This document shows, in pieces, positions 54,531 to 63,946 of a stretch of DNA of 64,000 nt. The position numbers and the translations under genes are program-made. The number at the start of each line of letters is the position of its first letter. Position 1 is the first letter of the stretch. The stretch is from positions 144,219 through 208,218 of the forward strand of contig NZ_VRKO01000003.1 in NCBI RefSeq assembly GCF_012271765.1, read 5' to 3'. The notes under the pieces were generated by a model. That model searched no databases and was not told the origin of the DNA. It was given only the letters and a program-made list of their open reading frames with translations. Origin of the DNA: Erwinia rhapontici. GTDB lineage: Bacteria > Pseudomonadota > Gammaproteobacteria > Enterobacterales > Enterobacteriaceae.

Positions 54531-55225
54531 CAGCCCGTCACCAGACTGTAACCCAGGCCACGATGGGTCATCAGCACCTGCTCGTGCGGGTTGATGTCGC
54601 GCAGTTTGGCACGCAGGGTTTTGATATGGGTGTCAACGGTACGATCAAGGCTCTCTTCCGCCTCTTTCCAGACCAGATTCATCAACTGCTGGCGTGAGAA
54701 CACCCTGCCTGGCGAGAGCAGCAAGGTTTTCAACAACAGGTATTCATAACGCGTCAGTATCAGAGACTGATTGCACCATTGCACACGTGCAGCAGATTCA
54801 TCGAGAGTGAACTGGCCAACGTTATAACGCGGAGACTGAGCAATGCGCTGCTGTTTTTGCAGTCGACGCAGCAGTGTGCGCACCCGCGCGCAGACTTCAC
54901 GTGGGGAGAATGGCTTGGCAACATAATCGTCCGCGCCAATTTCCAGCCCCAGCAGGCGGTCAACTTCTTCGCTGCGGGCAGTAAGAAACAATACCGGCAG
55001 GTCAGGTTGCAATGCCAGCAATCGGCGGCACAGTTCAAAACCATTGATATCGGGCAGGCCAACGTCAAGGATCACCAGATCCGGTACCTGCAGCGGCAAG
55101 GCTTCCAGCAACGGCACACCGCGCGGGAACCAGCGGGTTTCGAACCCTTCCAGTTGCAGCATATATAACAATGTATCCGCAATGGCGGCTTCATCTTCTA
55201 CCAGCCAGATGGTGGGGCTACTCAT
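54530..55225 (-). CDS. creB: Response regulator CreB
   Basis: OmpR/PhoB-family regulator, 231 residues from ATG 55225 ([19 protein letters not shown]) after AAGGAA. Receiver domain: acidic pocket VEDE, phospho-acceptor D54 in VILDVGLPD and lysine in DDYVAKPFSP. The winged helix carries RTVDTHIKTLRAKLR. Its start lies inside the end of ygfX (eight-base overlap), and no creA lies upstream. In E. coli creABCD is at a quite different map position, so this copy is joined to another operon. Confidence 0.95.
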   Translation of the reverse strand: MSSPTIWLVEDEAAIADTLLYMLQLEGFETRWFPRGVPLLEALPLQVPDLVILDVGLPDINGFELCRRLLALQPDLPVLFLTARSEEVDRLLGLEIGADDYVAKPFSPREVCARVRTLLRRLQKQQRIAQSPRYNVGQFTLDESAARVQWCNQSLILTRYEYLLLKTLLLSPGRVFSRQQLMNLVWKEAEESLDRTVDTHIKTLRAKLRDINPHEQVLMTHRGLGYSLVTG

Positions 55226-55631
55226 CCCGCGGTTCCTTTTCATTCAGCAGGTGTTGGCGCAGAAGCCGCCATTCGCTGCTGTCCATGCCATCGGCAAATA
55301 GCCATAACCGCTCGCGACGGCCTGCCGTGTTCTGTAATGTCAGCCGAATCGCCCGTTGCGTCAGCCACGGGCGGGAGGTCATGCGCCACTGGCACTGCGC
55401 CCAGACTATCACACGCCCCTTGTGCAGGGTGATCTCCCCCCGACAATGCCGGATACGATGTCGACTGCACTGGCACTCCAGAAGAACCAGCAGCAGTAAC
55501 AGGATGCGTGGCAATGAGACGCTGTCCGGCCAGGGTGCCAGCAGCAGCGCCAGGATCAACGTGCCATGCAGTACCAGCGATAACGTTTGTGCGCGCCGGG
55601 AGGCCCGCAGATTACATCGCCACCGGACCAC
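55218..55631 (-). CDS. ygfX: YgfX (CptA) membrane protein
   Basis: Inner-membrane protein with two N-terminal hydrophobic segments (about 14-32 and 40-52) and a cytoplasmic C-terminus, 137 residues (E. coli 135). In E. coli it was reported to be the toxin-like partner of SdhE, acting on FtsZ and MreB; in Serratia it affects pigment and succinate dehydrogenase control. The start is a GTG at 55631 inside the end of sdhE (20-base overlap). The motif [16 protein letters not shown] is the family C-terminal signature. It is followed directly by creB. Confidence 0.92.
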   Translation of the reverse strand: MVRWRCNLRASRRAQTLSLVLHGTLILALLLAPWPDSVSLPRILLLLLVLLECQCSRHRIRHCRGEITLHKGRVIVWAQCQWRMTSRPWLTQRAIRLTLQNTAGRRERLWLFADGMDSSEWRLLRQHLLNEKEPRDE

Positions 55632-55878
55632 GTGCTCGGTTTCTGTCCTGAATTAATGCCACCATCCGTTGCAGCTCAGCATCAGCGGGTTCACCGTGAT
55701 TCATCAGCCAGTTAAACAAATCGGGGTCATCACTCTCCAGCAGACGTACGAAGAGCTGTTTGTCTTCATCGGTCAGTGAATCAAACTCATACTGGAAAAA
55801 CGGCATGATGGAGATATCGAGTTCGCGCATGCCACGACGGCATGCCCAGTGAATACGTGATTTATTTGAAATATCCAT
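55612..55878 (-). CDS. sdhE: Succinate dehydrogenase flavinylation factor SdhE
   Basis: Small cytoplasmic helper for covalent attachment of FAD to SdhA and FrdA, 88 residues. The essential RGxxE motif is R15-G16-x-x-E19 in CRRGMRELD. The start [17 protein letters not shown] matches the family. First gene of sdhE-ygfX, here continued into creB-creC-creD. Divergent from ygfZ, a conserved arrangement. Confidence 0.96.
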   Translation of the reverse strand: MDISNKSRIHWACRRGMRELDISIMPFFQYEFDSLTDEDKQLFVRLLESDDPDLFNWLMNHGEPADAELQRMVALIQDRNRARGPVAM

Positions 55879-56104
55879 GTCACTCTGCGTCGGTTAACCA
55901 AACAGGGTGCACAGTGTACCGCTTTTTTGCGCTACTGTTGATTCAGCAATTATCACCCTGCGCGTCAGCCCGCAAAACAGTGGCATCAGTTACAGGGTTA
56001 TCACGCGTTTTGTGCCGCATTTTCCGGAAACAGGTTGCAAAGCCGTGCTGCTCTTTTAACATGAGAAACAGATTTTCATCCCCTGCTTACTTTAGGACTG
56101 AATT

Positions 56105-57091
56105 ATGCCGACGATTTCTTTCCCGCCGCGTCAACCCGCCGCATCAGCCCGCTTGCCGTTAACGCTGATCTCACTGGAAGCGTGGGCGCTGGTGAACGCA
56201 ACAGGTGCCGATCGCATCAGCTATTTGCAGGGGCAAGTGACTCTGGATGTGGCCGCGCTGGGTGCCGAACAACATCGCCCTGCAGCACACTGTGATGCTA
56301 AAGGAAAGATGTGGAGCAACCTGCGCCTGTTTCATCGCGGTGAAGGCCTTGCCTTTATTGAGCGCCGCAGCTTGCGCGATAACCAGCTGGTGGAACTAAA
56401 AAAATATGCCGTCTTTGCCAAAGTCACGCTGGTAGCCGACGATGAATCGGTGCTGCTCGGTGTTGCCGGTTTTCAGGCCCGTGGCGCGCTAACGGATCTG
56501 TTCAGCGTGCTGCCTGATGCAGAGTCTCCGGTGGTTCAGGATGGGGAGAGCACGCTGTTATGGTTTGATCTGCCAGCCGAGCGCTTTCTGCTAGTCACCT
56601 CTCAGGCCAAAGCCGAAGAGGTGCGTAAAAAACTGGCTGATTCAGCACAGCTCAACGACAGCTCACAGTGGCTGGCGCTGGAAATTGAAGCCGGTTTCCC
56701 GGTGATTGATGCTGAGACCAGCGCACAGCTGATCCCACAGGCCACTAACCTGCAGGCACTGGATGCTATCAGCTTTAAGAAAGGCTGCTATACCGGGCAG
56801 GAAATGGTCGCCCGCGCAAAATTTCGTGGGGCCAATAAGCGTGCGCTCTACTGGCTGGCGGGCAAGGCGGGCATCGTGCCTGCAGCAAACGATGCGCTGG
56901 AAATGAAGATGGGTGAGAACTGGCGCCGTACCGGCACTATTCTGGCCGCGTGCCAGCTCGACAACGGTGACGTCTGGATTCAGGCCGTGATGAACAACGA
57001 TCTGGACGCGGATACCGTACTACGTGTGCAAGGGGATGAGGGCGGCGAACTGGCGATCCAGCCGCTGCCCTATGAGATCACCGCCGGTTAA
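56105..57091 (+). CDS. ygfZ: Folate-binding YgfZ protein
   Basis: Tetrahydrofolate-dependent protein needed for some iron-sulfur enzymes, including the tRNA methylthiotransferase MiaB; related to GcvT. The product is 328 residues (E. coli 326). The signature [17 protein letters not shown] is near residue 226 with its conserved cysteine. AGGA precedes the ATG. Divergent from sdhE and convergent with trhA, as in E. coli. Confidence 0.95.
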   Translation: MPTISFPPRQPAASARLPLTLISLEAWALVNATGADRISYLQGQVTLDVAALGAEQHRPAAHCDAKGKMWSNLRLFHRGEGLAFIERRSLRDNQLVELKKYAVFAKVTLVADDESVLLGVAGFQARGALTDLFSVLPDAESPVVQDGESTLLWFDLPAERFLLVTSQAKAEEVRKKLADSAQLNDSSQWLALEIEAGFPVIDAETSAQLIPQATNLQALDAISFKKGCYTGQEMVARAKFRGANKRALYWLAGKAGIVPAANDALEMKMGENWRRTGTILAACQLDNGDVWIQAVMNNDLDADTVLRVQGDEGGELAIQPLPYEITAG

Positions 57092-57102
57092 TCAGCACGG
57101 GG

Positions 57103-57756
57103 TTACACCACATACAGGTAGATGGCCAGAAAGTGACACAACGATCCACCGAGAACGAAGCCATGCCAGATGGCATGGTTGTAGGGAATGCGCTTCGCCA
57201 CATAGAAAATCACCCCAAGTGAGTAGATGATCCCGCCTGCAGCCAGTAACCACACGCTGCCCGCAGGCAGGGTCATTACCATCTGATACAGCACAATCAC
57301 CGACAGCCAGCCCATCAACATGTAGGTGACCAGCGACAGTGCTTCAAATCGGTGGGCAAACACCAGCTTAAACAACACGCCAGTCAACGCCAGCCCCCAG
57401 ATGACCACCATCAGCCAGTGCGCCAGCGGCGACTTCAATCCTACCAGTAGAAATGGCGTGTAGGTGCCAGCAATCAGCAGATAAATAGCCGAGTGGTCGA
57501 GTTTTTTGAGCCAGAATTTCGCCCGTTCACCCGGTATAGAATGATACAGGGTGGAGGCCAAAAACAGCAGAATGATACTGCAGCCATACAGGCTGTAGCT
57601 GATGATCGCCAGCGCACCAGCCCGGTTATCAATCGCCTGGTCCAGCATCAGGACCAGACCAATAACACCCAACAGGCAGCCGATGCCGTGGCTGATGCTA
57701 TTCGCAATCTCTTCCGCCACTGAATACCCGCCCGTCAGTACTTTTTGCTTCACCAT
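57103..57756 (-). CDS. trhA: PAQR/hemolysin-III family protein TrhA (YqfA)
   Basis: Seven-helix inner-membrane protein of the PAQR family, 217 residues. The conserved residues HGIG in the first helix, S-x3-H (STLYHS), [15 protein letters not shown] and [12 protein letters not shown] with its histidines are all present. In E. coli the protein was linked to membrane energetics and fatty-acid homeostasis. It lies 11 bases beyond the ygfZ stop on the opposite strand, as in E. coli. Confidence 0.93.
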   Translation of the reverse strand: MVKQKVLTGGYSVAEEIANSISHGIGCLLGVIGLVLMLDQAIDNRAGALAIISYSLYGCSIILLFLASTLYHSIPGERAKFWLKKLDHSAIYLLIAGTYTPFLLVGLKSPLAHWLMVVIWGLALTGVLFKLVFAHRFEALSLVTYMLMGWLSVIVLYQMVMTLPAGSVWLLAAGGIIYSLGVIFYVAKRIPYNHAIWHGFVLGGSLCHFLAIYLYVV

Positions 57757-57968
57757 ATCAACCCTTTTTCCGGTTCTTGCTACTCCGCCATCACTCGTTG
57801 TGCTGGCGGAAAAATCATCACCGCTAGCCTAACTGACAATAATTTCAGAGTACACATGTAAGCTAAAATATTGTGTGTAATCATGCAACGCACATTCTTT
57901 CGCGAAATACGCAAACGTTTCCCTTACAATACGGGCAAACTTTTTTCAGGGCATAAGTGAGACAGGTG

Positions 57969-58577
57969 ATGTCAGACAGGGTAGCAGCCTTAGATTTCGG
58001 CGCGATGACAGAAGTCGTACAGTTTTTAATGGAGCTGGACAAACTAAAAGGCGTGGAGCGCCGTACCCGACTGCTCAGCAATGCACGTCAGGAAAACTCA
58101 GCGGAGCACAGCTGGCACCTGGCAATGGCGGCCATGAGTCTGGCCCCCTTCTCTCAGGCTACCATTGATGTTCAGCACGCCACGCAGTTGGCGCTTTTAC
58201 ATGATGTGGTTGAGATCGATGCAGGTGACGTCCTCGTGTACGACATCGCCGCGCGTGATGCCATTCAGGAACAGGAAGTGGCTGCCGCCGGACGTATTTT
58301 TGGGTTACTGCCCACCGAGTTGAGCCAACGTTTCCGCGCGCTGTGGGATGAATATGAAGCCGGAGAAACTGCAGAGGCGCGTTTTGCAAATATGCTCGAC
58401 CGCGCCCTGCCCATCATGCTTAACCTGCACAATCAGGGCCAGAGCTGGAAAGAGAATGGTATCCGCCTGGAGCAGGTGGAAGCACGTAACGTCAAGCTGG
58501 CGGAGCAGTGGCCGGAGCTATGGGGCTATTTGAAGCAGCATCTGGACAATGCCCATGCGCAGGGCTGGTTGCTTTAG
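57969..58577 (+). CDS. HD-domain phosphohydrolase (HDDC2/YfbR-like)
   Basis: Probable metal-dependent nucleotidase, 202 residues from ATG 57969 (MSDRVAALDFGAM). An in-frame GTG at 57957 is possible, but neither start has a strong ribosome site. HD residues are H47 (NSAEHSWHLAMAAM), H78-D79 (ALLHDVVEIDAGD) and D146 (NMLDRALP). The family resembles YfbR and HDDC2, 5'-deoxynucleotidases; the substrate is not certain. It sits at the junction between the ygfZ block and the yafS-rrn block, which are far apart in E. coli. Confidence 0.88.
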   Translation: MSDRVAALDFGAMTEVVQFLMELDKLKGVERRTRLLSNARQENSAEHSWHLAMAAMSLAPFSQATIDVQHATQLALLHDVVEIDAGDVLVYDIAARDAIQEQEVAAAGRIFGLLPTELSQRFRALWDEYEAGETAEARFANMLDRALPIMLNLHNQGQSWKENGIRLEQVEARNVKLAEQWPELWGYLKQHLDNAHAQGWLL

Positions 58578-58648
58578 CCGCTTAGCGAGCGGCCGGGGGG
58601 GGCTGACGGGAAAGCAAGGTCGGCCCTAAAACAGTTATACTTGCACTG

Positions 58649-59371
58649 TCAGTTTCTGCGCCCTGCCCGGTACTGGTTTGTCGCGCCCATCGCGTGTAAT
58701 TGCCGGGTCCCGGCACTTTTCTTCGCCGGATTTTTCGTCAGTGGGAAGGTCCTTTTACGCGCCACAATCACATTCAGACAGCCCAGCGCAGGCAAGTGGG
58801 TGCTGATCATCTTGCCTCCCTGTCGATTCCACGGCAGCACCTGAAAACTGATGCTCTGCATCACTTCGTAATTCAGCAGACTCAGCCAGTCCAGCAGTCT
58901 CATCTGAGTAAACATTCGACTGTTCCATGGGATCCGTCGGTGCAGACCCGGGATCAGTTTGCCTATCCCCAGAACGCTGAAGAGGTTGAAACCGCTGATA
59001 ATCATCCAGCCGTCATCGATAAGCACCCTGTCAACCTCGCGTAGCACCCGGTGTGGGTCACTGCTCCACGCCAGCGTATGTGCCAGCAGACAGGCATCCA
59101 CTGACTTGGACTCAAACGGTAGACTAAGAGGATCGGCCCTGACCTGAAGCGACTCACCGCTCAACCCTACATTCACCTGGTGTGAGATAGCACAGCTTTC
59201 AGTGTCGATTTCGGCACTCAGGTTACCGATTTTCAGCAAATGGAAGCCGTAAAGTTTGCTGAGACAGGGCCGCAGTTGGTGTGACAGAGCATCACGATAA
59301 AATTCACCGCAGGGTATCTGCGCCCAGGACTCTGGCACATGACGGATTTGGCGTGTTTTAGCAGGCTTCAT
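58649..59371 (-). CDS. yafS: SAM-dependent methyltransferase YafS
   Basis: Class I methyltransferase of unknown substrate, 240 residues, same length as in E. coli. Motifs include [27 protein letters not shown] and [21 protein letters not shown] classic GxGxG loop is not visible at the usual place, a feature of the YafS family. Divergent from gloB (45-base gap), as in E. coli, where rnhA and dnaQ lie downstream; here those genes are absent and the HD gene follows. Confidence 0.93.
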   Translation of the reverse strand: MKPAKTRQIRHVPESWAQIPCGEFYRDALSHQLRPCLSKLYGFHLLKIGNLSAEIDTESCAISHQVNVGLSGESLQVRADPLSLPFESKSVDACLLAHTLAWSSDPHRVLREVDRVLIDDGWMIISGFNLFSVLGIGKLIPGLHRRIPWNSRMFTQMRLLDWLSLLNYEVMQSISFQVLPWNRQGGKMISTHLPALGCLNVIVARKRTFPLTKNPAKKSAGTRQLHAMGATNQYRAGRRN

Positions 59372-59416
59372 GCTTTACCATCTTCTTTCCCTTGCGAGCA
59401 TCCAGGAGCGATAATA

Positions 59417-60172
59417 ATGAATCTTACCAGTATTCCAGCCCTGCAGGACAACTACATCTGGACCTTACATGATGATACAGGTCATTGCCTGATTGTTGAC
59501 CCCGGCGAAGCGGCTCCGGTGTTACGCATGATTGAACAAAACCAGTGGCAGCCTGTGGCGATTTTGCTCACACATCATCATCATGATCATGTGGGTGGCG
59601 TGGCCGAACTGGTCTCTCATTACCCTGATTTAGCGGTGTATGGCCCAGAAGAAACGCGCGTTAAAGGGGCTAAAACTATCGTCAGTGAAGGTGATATCGT
59701 GTCGGTTTTGGGTCGAGATTTTACGATTTATGCCACGCCCGGCCACACTTTAGGACATATCTCATATTTCAGTTTCCCTTACCTTTTTTGCGGGGACACT
59801 CTTTTTTCAGGTGGATGCGGTAGGTTATTTGAAGGCACAGCAGAACAGATGTTCTATTCTTTTCAAAAACTTAATGAACTGCCTGATGAAACACTGGTTT
59901 GTTGCGCACATGAATATACGTTATCGAATTTAACCTTTGCACACGCTATTTATCCCCAAGAGACCGAAATAGCACGCTATTACCGAGAAATTAAGGAGTT
60001 ACGCGCAAAAAATGCCATAACATTGCCTACAAAACTGGCATTGGAGCGAAAAATAAATGTTTTTTTACGCTCGCAAGACATTGAATTACAGAAACAAATA
60101 GGAATAGAAACAACTCCGCAACATGAATGGCAGGTATTTGCGGTTCTACGCGAGAAGAAAGACGCTTTTTAA
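59417..60172 (+). CDS. gloB: Hydroxyacylglutathione hydrolase (glyoxalase II)
   Basis: Cleaves S-lactoylglutathione to D-lactate and glutathione, the second step of methylglyoxal detoxification. The product is 251 residues from ATG 59417 after AGGAG; E. coli GloB is also 251. The metallo-beta-lactamase motif is THHHHDH (residues 52-58), with further ligands in [22 protein letters not shown] and CAHEYT. The 3' half is unusually AT-rich (about 35-42% GC by hand count over 59881-60120), although the protein looks intact. Confidence 0.96.
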   Translation: MNLTSIPALQDNYIWTLHDDTGHCLIVDPGEAAPVLRMIEQNQWQPVAILLTHHHHDHVGGVAELVSHYPDLAVYGPEETRVKGAKTIVSEGDIVSVLGRDFTIYATPGHTLGHISYFSFPYLFCGDTLFSGGCGRLFEGTAEQMFYSFQKLNELPDETLVCCAHEYTLSNLTFAHAIYPQETEIARYYREIKELRAKNAITLPTKLALERKINVFLRSQDIELQKQIGIETTPQHEWQVFAVLREKKDAF

Positions 60173-60243
60173 TATTTTTGGTTGTGTTGTCGGGATCGAG
60201 CACGTATTATTGCTCGTCTTTTAAGCGAACTATTGACACACAC

Positions 60244-61623
60244 ATGAAGGCTAAAGCGATATTACTCGCCTCAGTCTTGCTGGTCGGATGCCAGGCGTCA
60301 AGGCACGATGCTAACATCCCCGAACAGCATGCACAGAGTTTGTCTTCGGCAGGTCAAGGTGAAAATGGACAGTACTCAGATGAAATGTTGTCGCCGCGCT
60401 GGCAGGACGATGGAACGTCACTTGCGCAAGACAGAGATCTGTGGAATTTCATTAGCGACGAGCTGAAGATGAAGATTCCGGATAATTACCGGATACGCGA
60501 ACAAAAACAGAAGTACCTGAGTAACAAGAGCTATCTCCACGATGTAACATTACGGGCAGAGCCGTATATGTACTGGATTGTCGAGCAGATTAAGCAACGT
60601 AAAATGCCGATGGAACTGGTACTACTACCCATAGTGGAGAGCGCTTTTGATCCCCATGCTACATCATCTGCGAATGCCGCTGGCATCTGGCAGATTGTGC
60701 CGCAGACGGGACGAAATTATGGTCTTAAACAGACCCAGTGGTATGACGGACGACGCGACATTGTCGCATCGACCAAAGTTGCTCTGGACATGATGCAGCG
60801 CCTTAACGGCATGTTTGACGGTGACTGGTTATTAACCATTGCCGCCTATAACAGCGGTGAAGGTCGTGTACTCAAAGCGATAAAAGCCAATAAGGCTAAA
60901 GGTCGACCAACAGATTTCTGGTCACTTGCGCTGCCACGAGAAACTACGGTCTATGTGCCTAAAATGCTGGCTTTAGGGCAGATCCTTAAAAACAGTAAGC
61001 GTTATGGCGTACGTCTGCCGGCACCTAATGAAGCACGCGCTCTGGCGCGAGTAGAAGTAGGCCAGCAGATTGAGCTGACACAGGCAGCCGAAATGGCTGG
61101 CATGTCATTGAGCAAGCTGAAGAGCTTTAATACCGGCTACAAACGCGGTACGACGGCACCAAATGGTCCTCATTACATTATGGTTCCGAAGTCCAACGTA
61201 GCTAAACTGCGTAACTCACTGGCAAGCGGTGACATCTCAGCGGTACAGCCAACTTCTCTTGCCAGGAACAGTGTTTCTCCTGCCTCTTACAAGGTGCGCA
61301 GCGGTGATACTCTTTCAGGCATTGCCAAGCGTCTCGGGGTTCCGGTGAAAGATCTGCAACGTGCCAATAATCTGCGCGGTGTCAGTATCAAACCCGGTCA
61401 GACATTGAGCCTGGGTAACAGCAGTACGCGACTGGCAGATAACGGCGACAGCATCACCTACCAGGTACGTAAGGGTGATTCTCTGGCCAGTATCGCAAAA
61501 CGTCACGGCGTAAACATCAAGGATGTTGTTCGCTGGAATAGCGTCGCCAGTAATACGAAAAACATTCAGCCTGGCGATAAGTTAACGCTGTTTGTTAACA
61601 ATAATGCGACGCCAGACAGTTAA
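60244..61623 (+). CDS. mltD: Membrane-bound lytic murein transglycosylase D
   Basis: Outer-membrane lipoprotein that cleaves peptidoglycan with 1,6-anhydro ring formation. The product is 459 residues from ATG 60244 (MKAKAILLASVLLVGC, C16); E. coli is 452. An upstream in-frame extension to 60127 overlaps gloB and lacks family support. The SLT domain holds the catalytic glutamate in LLPIVESAFDPHATS and later AAYNSGEGRV. Two LysM domains are at the C-terminus (YKVRSGDTLSGIAKRLG and YQVRKGDSLASIAKRHG). It ends at a clear terminator. Confidence 0.95.
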   Translation: MKAKAILLASVLLVGCQASRHDANIPEQHAQSLSSAGQGENGQYSDEMLSPRWQDDGTSLAQDRDLWNFISDELKMKIPDNYRIREQKQKYLSNKSYLHDVTLRAEPYMYWIVEQIKQRKMPMELVLLPIVESAFDPHATSSANAAGIWQIVPQTGRNYGLKQTQWYDGRRDIVASTKVALDMMQRLNGMFDGDWLLTIAAYNSGEGRVLKAIKANKAKGRPTDFWSLALPRETTVYVPKMLALGQILKNSKRYGVRLPAPNEARALARVEVGQQIELTQAAEMAGMSLSKLKSFNTGYKRGTTAPNGPHYIMVPKSNVAKLRNSLASGDISAVQPTSLARNSVSPASYKVRSGDTLSGIAKRLGVPVKDLQRANNLRGVSIKPGQTLSLGNSSTRLADNGDSITYQVRKGDSLASIAKRHGVNIKDVVRWNSVASNTKNIQPGDKLTLFVNNNATPDS

Positions 61624-61653
61624 CTGTTAGCCACTGCGGATGAAAATCCACAC

Positions 61654-61683
61654 AAAAAAGCCCGTCTATGACGGGCTTTTTTT
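61654..61683. terminator. Bidirectional intrinsic terminator between mltD and yafE
   Basis: AGCCCGT (61659-61665) pairs with ACGGGCT (61671-61677), loop CTATG. T residues follow on the plus strand (61677-61683) and A residues precede (61654-61659), so it works for both convergent genes. Confidence 0.93.
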
Positions 61684-62446
61684 ATGGCCGAATGGCCTCG
61701 ATAAAGATGATATCGGTACTGAAACTGCCATCAGGCTGCAAAGCATAGTAGCGCTGCACTTCGTCAGGTGCTGAATGCTGATAGGCCCGGATCGCCTTTA
61801 CCATCACATCAGGTGTACGCATTCTCTCTATCCAGCTACTGAACTCCAGATCGAGACGATCCTGCGAGACAGCCTTTATCACCAGCCCACTCTCTGTCAT
61901 TAATGCCAGCCACTCACCGGGGCTGTAATCCTGCACATGAGAGGTATCACGCAAGGCTTCCACCGTCTGTAACCAGATATTCAGTACCGGATTGTCCGGT
62001 GCACTGACATCCATAAATATCACTTTACCGCCGGGTTTCAATACCCGACGGACTTCACGCAATGCACTTCCGACATCGTGCCAGTGATGCGCTGAATACC
62101 GGCTGATCACCACATCAAACTCTGCATCCGCAAAAGGCAGGTTTTCCGCATAGCCCTGCCGGGTTGTCAGGTGATGGTAGCCGCGTTCGAGCGCTGTTGC
62201 TCGCACCACTGCCAGCATTTTCTCCGACAGATCGTACGCGACCACTTCTTTAACATGCTGGGCAGCAATGAAACTGGCATGCCCGGCTCCGCAGCCCATA
62301 TCAAGGACCTTCGCCTCTGATGCGTCACACAGCCGTTCTGCCAATCGTACGAGGTCACGCCCCTCCGCATGGACTACGCTGGTCAGATAAGCGCCTGCCT
62401 GTTCACCGAACTGTTTATCGACGTTATCATGGTGCTTTGTTGCCAT
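61682..62446 (-). CDS. yafE: SAM-dependent methyltransferase YafE
   Basis: Class I methyltransferase of the UbiE/MenG type, 254 residues; substrate unknown. Motif I is VLDMGCGAGHASF (about 46-58); motif II region is ENLPFADAEFDVVISR and the post-motif is LKPGGKVIFMD. It lies 18 bases downstream of yafD, the conserved yafD-yafE pair. Its stop overlaps the shared terminator. Confidence 0.94.
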   Translation of the reverse strand: MATKHHDNVDKQFGEQAGAYLTSVVHAEGRDLVRLAERLCDASEAKVLDMGCGAGHASFIAAQHVKEVVAYDLSEKMLAVVRATALERGYHHLTTRQGYAENLPFADAEFDVVISRYSAHHWHDVGSALREVRRVLKPGGKVIFMDVSAPDNPVLNIWLQTVEALRDTSHVQDYSPGEWLALMTESGLVIKAVSQDRLDLEFSSWIERMRTPDVMVKAIRAYQHSAPDEVQRYYALQPDGSFSTDIIFIEAIRP

Positions 62447-62464
62447 TCTGAATAGTGTCCTTGT

Positions 62465-63268
62465 TTATGCGTAATCCGTAGGGTGAGCATCAAACTCAAC
62501 CAGCAGTGGATTGTGGTCGGATGCACGGGTAACCAGTACCGAAGCCTCTGCGACACTCATCCCGCGATAAAAAACAAAATCCAGGGGTCGACCAAACGCT
62601 TTGCGCCGATGATCGTCGGTGAAACGGACTTCACGTAGCCCCATTTCACGAGAAAAACGATATAGCGCATTGATCCGCTGACGGCTCCACGCATTAAAGT
62701 CACCCGCCATAATCACCGGGCCCTGGTGATGAAGAATCTGTTCGCCGATCGGTCCGAGCTGTTTACTGTAAACATCAATGCCCAGACTGAAGTTCACCGC
62801 ATGGATATTAACGACCATTAGCATCTGACCACCGGGCAATGGATAAGCCGTGACCAGTGCCGATTTAGCCAGCCTTAGAAGCGGCTCACGCTCACGTAAA
62901 GGACAACAGTAGACAGGGTGAGCGGAGGCCAGAGTCATGACCCCTGACGGGTGCTGAGGCAGTACAAAAGCAGGCACCTGATCGGCAGCAAGATAATGAG
63001 TGGTGGCGAAACGCACCAGTTCTGGTGTCGTTTGCGCCTCCTGTAGAAGAACAAGGTGGGCATCTTTACCAAAATTTTGCAAAACCGAGAGCCAGTCTGC
63101 GCGCTGTTGCTTGAAAATATTCCACACCAGCACTTTCAGGCGGGCTTCTGTGGTGAGCGGCGCACCGGGCGGCAATGCCTGTCCGACATGCAGCATCGCC
63201 ACGGGAGGAAAAATACGCTCCGCTGGCTGGCCTGCTACGTATCTCATGGCATAAGTCTTTTTTTGCAC
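62465..63268 (-). CDS. yafD: Endonuclease/exonuclease/phosphatase-family protein YafD
   Basis: EEP-superfamily protein of unknown substrate, 267 residues. The start [19 protein letters not shown] matches E. coli YafD. The metal site is seen in LVWNIFKQQ (N), LLQEAQT (E), MAGDFNAWS (D/N) and the terminal [12 protein letters not shown] (D/H). In E. coli and Salmonella it has been tied to survival in egg white or stress. First gene of yafD-yafE, facing away from the tRNA-Asp gene's end with a 137-base gap to its terminator. Confidence 0.94.
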   Translation of the reverse strand: MQKKTYAMRYVAGQPAERIFPPVAMLHVGQALPPGAPLTTEARLKVLVWNIFKQQRADWLSVLQNFGKDAHLVLLQEAQTTPELVRFATTHYLAADQVPAFVLPQHPSGVMTLASAHPVYCCPLREREPLLRLAKSALVTAYPLPGGQMLMVVNIHAVNFSLGIDVYSKQLGPIGEQILHHQGPVIMAGDFNAWSRQRINALYRFSREMGLREVRFTDDHRRKAFGRPLDFVFYRGMSVAEASVLVTRASDHNPLLVEFDAHPTDYA

Positions 63269-63405
63269 GTTACCGCCTGCACTTTTTACAGCTGAATGGG
63301 TTTACCATCTATCAGTTATAGGGACTTTGTTGCCTACTTTCAATCGGCGGGAGCCAATTCGCACGGGATTGTACGTAAGGAAATGAAAATAAAAAATACA
63401 AATAC

Positions 63406-63436
63406 AAAAAAGCCCTGACTCTTATGAGTCAGGGCT
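63406..63436 (-). terminator. Intrinsic terminator of the rRNA operon
   Basis: An 11-bp perfect stem (AGCCCTGACTC, 63411-63421, with 63426-63436) and loop TTAT; six T residues follow on the minus strand. It lies just after the tRNA-Asp gene. Confidence 0.94.
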
Positions 63437-63447
63437 TTCTGTTTAAG

Positions 63448-63524
63448 TGGCGGAACGGACGGGGCTCGAACCCGCGACCCCCTGCGTGACAGGCAGGTAT
63501 TCTAACCAACTGAACTACCGCTCC
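63448..63524 (-). tRNA. tRNA-Asp (GTC)
   Basis: 77 bases including encoded CCA. The acceptor GGAGCGG pairs with CCGTTCC, the D arm has AGTTCAGTTGGTTAGA, the anticodon loop is CTGTCAC (GUC) and the T arm is GGGTTCGAGTCCC. It follows the 5S gene, as aspU does in rrnH of E. coli. Confidence 0.97.
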
Positions 63525-63622
63525 ACCGATTCTGTACTGACCCCAGACTACGTCTGAATTCAGGTGTTTCACCCTTACCTTGTCAGGGGTAAGGTCACAA
63601 CCCGGTTACGGGTCTTAATTTG

Positions 63623-63742
63623 ATGCCTGGCAGTTCCCTACTCTCGCATGGGGAGACCCCACACTACCATCGGCGCTACGGCGTTTCACTTCTGAGTTCG
63701 GCATGGGGTCAGGTGGGACCACCGCGCTAAAGCCGCCAGGCA
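63623..63742 (-). rRNA. rrf: 5S ribosomal RNA
   Basis: 120 bases beginning TGCCTGGCGGC and ending GAACTGCCAGGCAT on the minus strand; the two ends pair. Internal landmarks such as CCGAACTCAGAAGTGAAACG and GTGTGGGGTCTCCCCATG are those of enterobacterial 5S. It lies 98 bases before tRNA-Asp. Confidence 0.97.
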
Positions 63743-63946
63743 AATTCTTTGTGCTCTGTCCTGTGTCTTTTGTGCTCTGACTGCGTTGCCTGCGCTCGTA
63801 AGCTCAGTCACATACTTATCTATGCTCCTTCCCTCACTTCACTGGCCGCCTTGTCACAGCGCAAAATCCTTCGGACTTAATTCCGGTAACAAGCTGAAAA
63901 TCTCTTTTGCGTCTCTCGAACGCCACCAGAACGCTTCTGGCGTTGT
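63743..63946 (-). other. 23S-5S internal transcribed spacer
   Basis: 204 bases without a tRNA gene. An inverted repeat, AACGCCAGAAGCGTT and its surroundings (about 63920-63945), lies next to the 23S end and probably pairs in the processing stem. The rest is unremarkable. Confidence 0.75.
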
